This document shows positions 56,666-64,000 of a stretch of 64,000 bases of DNA, piece after piece (position 1 is the stretch's first letter; every line of letters begins with the position of its first letter). Location: NCBI GenBank assembly GCA_013368315.1, contig JAACJM010000250.1, positions 1 to 64,000 on the forward strand, in the 5' to 3' direction. This DNA comes from Tetrapyrgos nigripes (Eukaryota; Basidiomycota; Agaricomycetes; Agaricales; Campanellaceae). The notes beneath the pieces are model-generated. The model was not told the DNA's origin. It saw only the letters and a list, made by a program, of their open reading frames with translations, and did no database searches. The position numbers and the translations under genes were made by a program.

Positions 56666-59334
56666 TCATAGCTTCGCCACCACCTTTCTCAGCTCAGTTT
56701 TCAAAATCTTTCCCGTCGAGGTTTTCTAAACGTCCAATGCATCAATCAGCAGGCCGAAAACAACAATGAAAGAAAGAAACATCCAAACTCACAGGCAACT
56801 CCCCAACAACCCTCACCCACTCCGGACACGCAAAACCAGGTAACCTCTTCCTCGCATGTGCCTTTAAATCCTTCTCAAACTCCCTCTCTCCCTTCTCGCC
56901 TCTCCACTTTCCCGCATGCTGAGGATGTAAAATCACAAACGCCATAGGTCGTTCTCCCCATTTGACATGAGACCGAGCGATGACGGATACCTCGAGGACG
57001 TGTGGGTGGGAAGCGAGTTCTTGTTCGATGGCTAGGGAGGAGGCGTTCTGTGTAAATAACGGGGTTAGTTTTCCATTACCACTAGATGAGAAGAGGATGC
57101 TGTGCTGGGTGGGGTAGTGGGGTAGTATGTAGGAGTACTGACCTCGCCACCAGAAATAATAATATCCTTACTCCGATCCATAATCGCCACCGCTCCATCA
57201 GGATGCCAAACCGCCAAGTCACCAGAACGGAAATAACCACCCTGGAAAGCTTTTGAAGTAGCTTCTGGGTCGCGGAAATACTGTAATGAATCAGTGATAT
57301 GGAACGAGGAGGATCCGGAGTATATGAGCAAGATATATAAGTATACGTGAAAGACTACCAACCAACCAACTCCACTCACCTCCCGCATAACCAAATTCCC
57401 TCTCGTCACAATCTCTCCAATCGTCGTACCATCCTTCGGTACGTCGACCAGCTTCCCACCTGCATTGGTAGTCTTCTCGTCGTCCTCTCGATATACCACT
57501 CTCACATCACCAGCGGTAGAAAAGTAATGTCCTTGTCTTGCTATTTTCTTTGACCTTTCTTCAAGGGACATTGAGCTCCATGAGGGATGAGTGTAACTTC
57601 GAGTAAAGGGACCGTAGGTTTCACTGCGGGAAAGGAAAAGGTTGGGTTAAAGTTGAGTACCAGCCCAGGCCAATGAAGGGTAGAGGTAAAGGTAAACAAA
57701 ACTACGCACGTCAACCCATAAACATGAACGGGAGTGATCCCAATCTTCTCCAACGACCCAATCAAATGAGCAGTTGGAGCAGCGCCAGCAATGATAGCTG
57801 AGATAGGTTGTGGTGGTTTCTTCGCTGCGGGGTCGTTGACTATACCAATCTGGAGCCAAAAAGAAAGAAAAAAAACCGCGGCCGATGATGTGATTCAGTA
57901 AACCGAAAAGAAGTCAGTCGTTGACGTGAATCTCACCTGAACAGTAGGCGCTCCACAATAATGTGTAACACCCGACCCCAAGAAGTGTTTCCATATCTTG
58001 GGATAGTCCACAGACCTAAGCGTAATCTGGGATGCCAAGGAAAAGGTAATAGCCCAAGGGTACGTCCATCCAGCGGCGTGGAACATTGGGAGGAGCCAGA
58101 GGTAGACGGAGTCCTTGGACATCCTGTGAAACAAAGATGTAAAGCATAAGAATAAGAATAAGAATAAGAATAGACTCAATCTGAGTAAGAGCTTGAGTTA
58201 CACACCTGGCATCTGAAGAATTCCCAACTGCAGCGAGGTAGCTTCCGCGTAACGTTGTCAGAACGCCCTTGGGCTAAAAAACGTGTTAAGACTCTCTCTT
58301 CAAGTAGAGGTACTATAGGATACCCTTCCAGTCGTCCCAGACCTGAGGAAGAATGACGTACACCAATCAATCCCATCTGAGACAAATAGCATACCCACAA
58401 TTGAGCACTTACGTATAGCAAAGAAGACACCCAGCATTCTCATCCACCTCGACATCCAACCCTTGCCATCCTCTTTCCTGACTAAACCTCCGTCCCTCAC
58501 TCAGGAACGTTTCATATGGATCTCCGACACGACCGGTGTCGTTTGAGACGATGACAGGTATTTTGGTACCCTTGACGAGATGGACGTATTCGTGGTCCAC
58601 TAGGATAAGACGTGATTGGCTGTGTTCTATTGACGGGAAAGTGTGGTAAGAAGCGAATAAGACAAGACACCCTGTATGCAAAAACGCAACGCAACGCACC
58701 GAGGATATACTCGACTTCATGATGTTGGAGACGGGTATTTATTGGACAGACAATGATGCGTGCGGCAAGAGCACCTTCAGCAGGATTTATGAGCACGAAG
58801 CGAAAATTGGGGTCGAATGGGCTGAACACGCAACACGCAACACGCACCTTGCAGCGCATCAGCAATCATAGGGGAATTGGGAGCAATAATCGCGAGGGTT
58901 TCTCCAGGTTTGAAACCAAATTTCTTTAAAGCATAGGCAAAGTTTTGTACGCGTTGGGTCCTGTAAACGCGTAAGAGGACCTTGGCAGTGAGACAATACA
59001 CCTCGAAAGACCATTAATTATGAGACGCACCAGACTCCATACGAGTAAAAGACAGGACTCGGACCCTCAGGTGAAGACAGAGCAAGTTTGTCTGGGTATA
59101 TTTCTGCAGCACGCAGAAGAAAAGTTACAGGGTTCTACATATAAGTACGGTCGTCAGGTGCCCGAAGGTAAAAAATCTCAAAGAAGCACATCTGGTTGAT
59201 ATGATACACACCAAAGGATGTATGTGAACTGGCATTCCTGGTGGAATACTGAACTTGAGGACTGCATTGGGAGGTGGTATAGATTCTGGCGTGGGCCTGA
59301 AGGATTTGAAGGCAGAAGTGTTCACGAAAGACAT
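56666..59334 (-). CDS. Acyl-CoA ligase (AMP-binding) with peroxisomal signal
   Basis: ATG at 59334 (MSFVNTSAFKSFRPTPES). About eleven exons give NPVTFLLRAAEIYPDKLAL, YGVWTQRVQNFAYALKKFG, GALAARIIVCPINTRLQHHE, then CLLCYTSGTTGR (ATP-binding loop, split by an intron), YLWLLPMFHAAGWTYPWAI, VTHYCGAPTVQ, SAIIAGAAPTAHLIGSLEKI, HVYGLTETYGP, TRGNLVMREYFRDPEATSKA, GYFRSGDLAVWHPDGAVAI and DRSKDIIISGGEN. The last exon reads KTSTGKILKTELRKVVAKL, with a TGA at 56668-56666. These are the full motifs of an adenylate-forming CoA ligase. The C-terminal AKL is a type-1 peroxisomal signal, so it should activate a fatty or aromatic acid in peroxisomes. An AAGAAT microsatellite of about five units lies in an intron at 58143-58172. 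Confidence 0.92.
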
Positions 59335-59613
59335 AATAATGGTGGGTGGAAAAGTAAACCCTGGGCTAAGACTTTGACCTGGGGAATCCGGAGCACCCCG
59401 CCGGACCCCGCATCCTCGTATCACGCGTGCGTCATGGGGCCATTGAGTTCATGACACCTCCATTGGGAATGAGAGTGCATCACAAGAATTAAAGAGGAGC
59501 AGGAGGAGGAGTGTATTACCCGGCCTAGAACGTCGGTCGCTTTGTTTACATATCTCACGAGCAGAGAGAGAAAAGATATCAAATTACAACAGAGAAAACG
59601 ATACAAAGTCCTC

Positions 59614-60976
59614 CTAATCTTCCTCGTCACTTCCATATTCACCAAGTCCTAGCCCAGCTTGAGTCGGAGGCGGCGCAGCTCTAGGCTTGCTGGCCCCTAC
59701 CGGAGTACCTCCATTCCTTTGCCTAATCTCAGCAAAGTACTTCAATCCTTCTAAGGTGTCTGCACTAAGCAGACCCTTTGGCTTCGCCGACTCCTCCTGC
59801 TCAAAGGGGACTTCTGGTTCTGGAGACACATCTTCAGGACCCTCAATCCTTCGCCTTTTCGAACCACGCTCTTCCTCCTCCATAACGATATTACCATCCT
59901 CATCCAATTCATCCCCTTCCTCTAGAGCCCGTATACTCCTCATAGCATCGACAAACCGAGGGTCCATGTTTTCCTGAATAGCCTTTTGGCCAATTTCCTC
60001 TAACCGCCTCTTTTCGTTCACCTTGGACACAGGATTCGGGTCCTCAGTCGCCCACCGTACGTTGAGAATCTCGTCGTTGTCAAGCGATTGGCAAGCCATG
60101 GCTTCCTTGGCAAACTGAGCGTGTAGCTCAGACTTGTATGTGACGAAAGCGACAGAGCGGTATTGCAGGACTTTGACGGCCCATCCCGTCTCTGAGTCAT
60201 CTATCATAAAAGGAGACGCGTCAGCAGTTCCCAGCCAAATGAAACCCAACGAAACGTACCTTTTTCAATCTCTCCAAACTCCTTAAAATGTCTCCTCACG
60301 ACCTCCTCTGTCTCCAGACCCGTTCCCGTCTCCTTAATTCTTCCAACATACAGCGTCCTATTCTGCCTATTAAAACTCCCAACACCACCCATATCATCTC
60401 TGTAGTCGGCAAATTTGTCTCTCGCGAAACAATCTTTCGAACTATCTGGCAGAGCTGTCTCGGGTTCTGGTAGACAGTGTCGATACTCGCATTCCCAGCC
60501 GTATGGACAACATCCACGAGAGAAGAAGAGACAACAGTACTTGTTGCCGGTGGTATTGGCACGAGTTATACCAGCGTCACGTTTAATGTTGCAGCGGGTC
60601 TGTGATTTGGTTTTACTGTAGAAAAATGAAAAATGAAAAAGTCAGTCAAATCAGAATCCAAAGCGTAAAAGACAAGAGCTGTAAAACGTACTTTGAATAA
60701 CTATCCTCTCTGTCTCCACCAGCCCATTTATTGTACCAGATATCTGAAAGCAAGCAAGAAAGGAAAGGGAACAGTCAGTCAGCATGCCTCGAGACCCATA
60801 CACCAAAAGTCCAGTCCAAACTCACTATATTCCTTCCCAGTCTGAGGCGTCTCCTGTTTCTCCACATCTCCAGGCTTAACCTGCTTTCTTGCAGGCCTGG
60901 TCATGTACTTTTTCACCTTCTTGACAGATGCAGCGGGAACGACAGCCGTTTCGGTTTCTGTTCCATTTGAAGCCAT
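59614..60976 (-). CDS. CWC2: Pre-mRNA splicing factor Cwc2 (RBM22-like)
   Basis: The ATG at 60976 gives MASNGTETETAVVPAAS. Order: basic N-terminus (KKVKKYMTRPARKQV), IWYNKWAGGDRED (torus region), RCNIKRDAGITRA, the CCCH zinc finger CCLFFSRGCCPYGWECEYRH, the linker DDMGGVGSFNRQNRTLYVGR leading into the RRM, GWAVKVLQYRSVAFVTYKSE, FAKEAMACQSLDNDEILNVR, WATEDPNPVSK. An acidic tail ends EYGSDEED at 59614. This is the exact plan of Cwc2, a component of the NineTeen complex that contacts U6 snRNA in the active spliceosome. Four to five exons, intact. Confidence 0.93.
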
Positions 60977-61170
60977 TTTTCGTGTAAATTTGGACAAGAG
61001 TTATTGAAAGAAGGAGGGTTTCTGCAGCAAAGATTTTAGAAGGTTGATAGGTCCCGAGACTAATGGCAAGGGAGAACGCAGTGCTGAGTGAACTTGAAGG
61101 GCGGTGTGTGTGTGTGACTGTCACACATTGTGACATATGAACCCTCTCCTCAACGCGTAGCGTACAGATA
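60977..61170. other. Promoter-side spacer of Cwc2
   Basis: Short spacer before the DUF7918 remnant. Confidence 0.4.
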
Positions 61171-61174
61171 AAGC

Positions 61175-61735
61175 ACCTTGGCACTGGCTGAGTTACAGTA
61201 TATGGCGTTCCAGTAGATGAATATGGAGCTACCACTGAAAAGAGCACTGCTCGCTGATTCCCGTCCGAAACTGGAAACTGGAAACTGGAAAGGTACGTAC
61301 TCCCCGCTTTACTAAAAAGGTTGGACAGCACTTTGAGACGCACTTCAAGATCGACCATACCAAAGACGTTGCTTAGGACTTTTGCATTGACGACCAATTC
61401 GCAGATTCATGGCTTGTGTGGAGGCTAAACGGAGAAAACCCCAAAGATAGACATGTACACTCTGTCTGACTCTGGAGTGTCTACGTCTGGAACCTCCGAG
61501 AAATCTTTCTTACTCTCGGGGGTATGGGTTGACAGGTGCATCACATCATTCACTGTGTGTTTTGCGTACAGAGCTGATATATCTCAGTCTTACAGATGAC
61601 GATGCATACTTGTCCCGAAGCCGTTCAGGCTAGCTAGTAGGAGAGATCAAGATGATGATGAATGAAGACAAGATTGACAGAGACCGCCCTGAGCGGTCAA
61701 ACAAGGCTATCGCACATCGAGTCGAGTGCGTATAA
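61175..61735 (+). pseudogene. Decayed DUF7918 gene copy
   Basis: Segments of the intact gene at 62319 recur in order: VYGVPVDEYGATTEKS followed by a stop and FPSETG (61199-61275; compare VPLAEYKITMAEKK...IPSEVGK), then LTDDDAYLSRSRSG (about 61593-61640), then VGEIK, and ERSNKAIAHRVE (about 61690-61730; compare ERSNKAIKHQIG). At the DNA level gacgatgcata and gagcggtcaaacaa are shared. Stops and lost sequence between the segments make it non-functional. Confidence 0.7.
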
Positions 61736-62318
61736 CCGTGTGATTGACCCAATCTGCTTTGCTAACAAGTGAGGGCTATGTAGGCTGGGAGAGGAGCAAC
61801 TTGAGCAAGATTGTTCATAGTGCATCTTCTTTGACATCAAACATATCCGAACACTTGCTACCTTTGTTTTTCAAAATCGATCAGTAGATGAGCAAGAACG
61901 GCCATAAAGTCACACTTCCTCTCACAAAGTCCCCTATCAGAAACTTTACGTGCTAAAGGCGTAGCACTGACCACCTTCTCTAATGAACTCGCGTGCTGTT
62001 GGCAAGACTTTGTTCAGGCCTTCAGTGACAGTGATGATAAAGCGGCAGCGACGACTCAATCGTAGCTTGTAGGCAAGTCATACTAGGATGAAGCTGACTT
62101 TGGATTCACGTTTGTTGGGTTTTTTGGACTGGTAAAGCGGCCGGCGAAAAAAAACTGAAAAACGAAAAAGGCTTTGGCACTGTGTTAGTACTGTGGCACT
62201 CGGCCTGTCGCTGTGTGTCTTTGTTGTCCAAGTTTCACTTTGTCGCGTCGCGTCTTCTTCAGACTTCCACTACCACCACTTATACCACTCTACTCCGCAT
62301 TTTATCCCGTGTTTGAAG
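61736..62318. other. Upstream region of the DUF7918 gene
   Basis: No gene. Promoter-length spacer with pyrimidine-rich stretch just before the ATG (about 62245-62310). Confidence 0.4.
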
Positions 62319-63732
62319 ATGAAGCTTCCTGATTTTGACGCCTGGGTCACAGCAGACGACGTGCCACTAGCCGAATACAAAATCACGATGGCAGAAAAGA
62401 AGGTTTCTTGCTGGATTCCTTCTGAGGTTGGAAAGGTGCGCGCTTGGGAAACTTGTCGTAGTAGATATGCTTCTAGCGGTTCAAAGTACATATTAAGGTC
62501 AAGCGACCATTAATGCGTAACTTTGCCTCGTATATGTATCTTGATGGCCAACTTGAATATGCACGCGCAGTTATTATTGATGCAAATGGAACTTCGGAAA
62601 TTTACAACCTCAGTGGATTGCTTGTTTCTGAAACAAGCGAGAGGCCCTTTGTTTTCCAAAGCGCAGAAAGCACCGGTTAGTCCTCCATCATGATTGTGGC
62701 CTGAGACTTACTTTCTTTTCAGACGACGATGCATATCTCGCTCATGAAGCAAATCTTGGCGAAATCAAGGTGATCATTAAGGAAGTCATTATTGGCGCTG
62801 CGATACCGGTACCAAAGCCAACATTTGTTCCCCAAGCTAAAATCCACGAGCGGTCAAACAAAGCTATTAAACACCAGATAGGGTATGCATAATCTCGAAT
62901 GGATCTCACCAGCATGAGTTTGACTGACCCGGCGCAGGCTTGGGGCTGTAGAAACGATACCGATTCAAGATTATTTTGCACTGGAAGTAGTCAGGGATAT
63001 TGGGACTTATGTTTTCAGATACAGGCCCATTGGTGTGTCTTACTTGTTCCTTGGCTGTTCTCGCTGTTGAGAGCTTCCCTTCTTTGAAAAAGATTTTCTA
63101 CGCGCCAACAGTGTAGTGCCACCCTTGCCATTACATTCGGAAACCAAGAAAAGTGCTTCTCCAGACGGTCCCTCGACATTTCAGAAGCAAGCGATGGTGA
63201 GGACCATGAGAAAAAAATTGCAGCTCTGGAGGTTTGTTTCTCAGTAGTGTTAGTCGTGTCCATACTGGAGCTCATGAATATGGCTTATTAGATCCAATTA
63301 GCTGCATTAAGGAAAAAAACTGTAAAGAGGATCAAACAGGAGCCCAAAGATGCCATCATCCCATCTCAATCTGCTCTGCGACTTCTACATCCTTCGGGTC
63401 TAACTACAAACGGCTCTGTTCAGGCTGTCCAAGTTACATTTCCCCCTCCGCGAGATGTTCAGGCAATGCCTTTCGAGGCCATCATACCTTCCAGTGGTCC
63501 TATAGTCAACGTCCCAATTGCCGAGTTTGCTGAGCAATTCAAGAACGATGTCGACGAGGAGATTATAACGAAATTAGTGGGAAGTGGATACAAGAAGATT
63601 AGGACGCTTCGTCGTCTCACAACGGAGAAGCTGCAGAGGATGGGTCTATCTGATGGCCAAGTGGATACCCTTTTGGATGCGGTCGGCGACTTTGTCGAAG
63701 GGTATGATGATATTAATTACCACGTAGAGTAG
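62319..63732 (+). CDS. DUF7918-domain protein
   Basis: MKLPDFDAWVTADDVPLAEY starts at 62319. Exons give KKVSCWIPSEVGK, VKRPLMRNFASYMYLDGQLE, RPFVFQSAESTDDDAYLAHE, NLGEIKVIIKEVIIG, KIHERSNKAIKHQIGLGAVE and VRDIGTYVFRYRPIDFLRAN (split by an intron of about 65 bp), which is the whole fungal DUF7918 domain. A coiled-coil-like segment follows (MVRTMRKKIAALEIQLAALR), then KKTVKRIKQEPKDAI with a sumoylation-like IKQE, and a C-terminal segment (DEEIITKLVGSGYKKIRTLR to GDFVEGYDDINYHVE) that could be a SAM-like helical domain. TAG at 63730-63732. About six exons. DUF7918 proteins are numerous in mushrooms, with no known activity. Confidence 0.85.
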
Positions 63733-64000
63733 GGTACGAGGTCCTTGTCTACCCCGACGTCTGGACTGGCTTTTTGGTGCATACACGTCATAGTGACGTG
63801 TATTTTTATTGTACATAAGTAACGCTCTCATCTACATACAATAAGACTACAGTACTTCGTAATGTAGTATATTACTATTAGCATTACTTCTCCAGTGGAG
63901 CTCAGAGTCATGTAAGCCGCGTAGTTTATCACTAGTAATATCAGTGCTAACTTTGACAGACTTTGACGCGTGATCGAATGTTGACTTCCACCACAACTAC
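63733..64000. other. 3' flank, no gene seen
   Basis: AT-rich end of the window. A small hairpin, cacgtcatagtgacgtg at 63785-63801, may help 3'-end formation of the DUF7918 transcript. Confidence 0.4.

Noticed and set aside
1..64000. CRISPR arrays, rRNA genes, bacterial operons or a secondary-metabolite backbone gene
   Set aside because: No regular spaced repeats, rRNA-like sequence, PKS, NRPS or terpene synthase motifs were seen; the MDR and AMP-ligase genes lack a cluster partner.

Overview
The window is nuclear DNA from a filamentous basidiomycete, most likely a mushroom-forming agaricomycete. Genes are split by many short GT-AG introns of about 45-75 bp. They encode families typical of these fungi: DUF6534 and DUF7918 proteins, a multi-pass membrane family, fungal arrestin-like and GH16 proteins, and an AcpA/Ato acetate transporter pair. 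I found no rRNA, tRNA, CRISPR array or prokaryotic-type operon. Gene models come from joining exons by eye, so terminal exons and start codons carry the usual uncertainty.

Layout. 1-5225 is a CpG-poor, AT-rich transposon-type block. It holds a dead GMC oxidoreductase gene, a fold-back element and a clean solo LTR with a 5-bp target duplication. 6.0-10.0 kb carries two convergent membrane-protein genes (DUF6534 and a 7-TM family). 11.2-17.3 kb carries a Ubp8/USP22-type SAGA deubiquitinase, an HSP20-like protein and a cysteine-rich type I membrane protein. 17.3-20.2 kb is gene-poor with a decayed reading frame. 20.2-27.7 kb holds a small secreted protein with a TA-flanked MITE upstream, an indoleamine 2,3-dioxygenase, a PARG-signature macrodomain-type protein and a MYND zinc-finger protein. 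27.7-30.8 kb is gene-poor.

30.8-34.1 kb has two tandem acetate-transporter (AceTr) genes, followed on the other strand by the mRNA-decay exonuclease XRN1 (34.3-39.1 kb). XRN1 is divergent from a GH16 glucanase. 41.9-48.5 kb is a duplicated and decaying area: two tandem medium-chain dehydrogenase/reductase genes (one with a 1-bp frameshift), three diverged copies of an unidentified exon-intron module, and a non-autonomous hAT element with a perfect 8-bp target duplication. From 48.8 to 61.0 kb five genes lie on the minus strand: arrestin-like protein, MFS transporter, INO80 subunit Ies2, an acyl-CoA ligase ending in a peroxisomal AKL signal, and the splicing factor Cwc2. A decayed DUF7918 copy and an intact DUF7918 gene close the window on the plus strand.

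No single new multi-gene system is evident. The best leads are the repeated unknown module around the MDR duplication, the sharply bounded CpG-poor block, and the well-defined non-autonomous elements. Metabolic genes (IDO, acetate uptake, peroxisomal acyl activation, MDR reductases) sit among housekeeping RNA and chromatin genes (XRN1, Cwc2, Ubp8, Ies2) with no sign of co-regulation.
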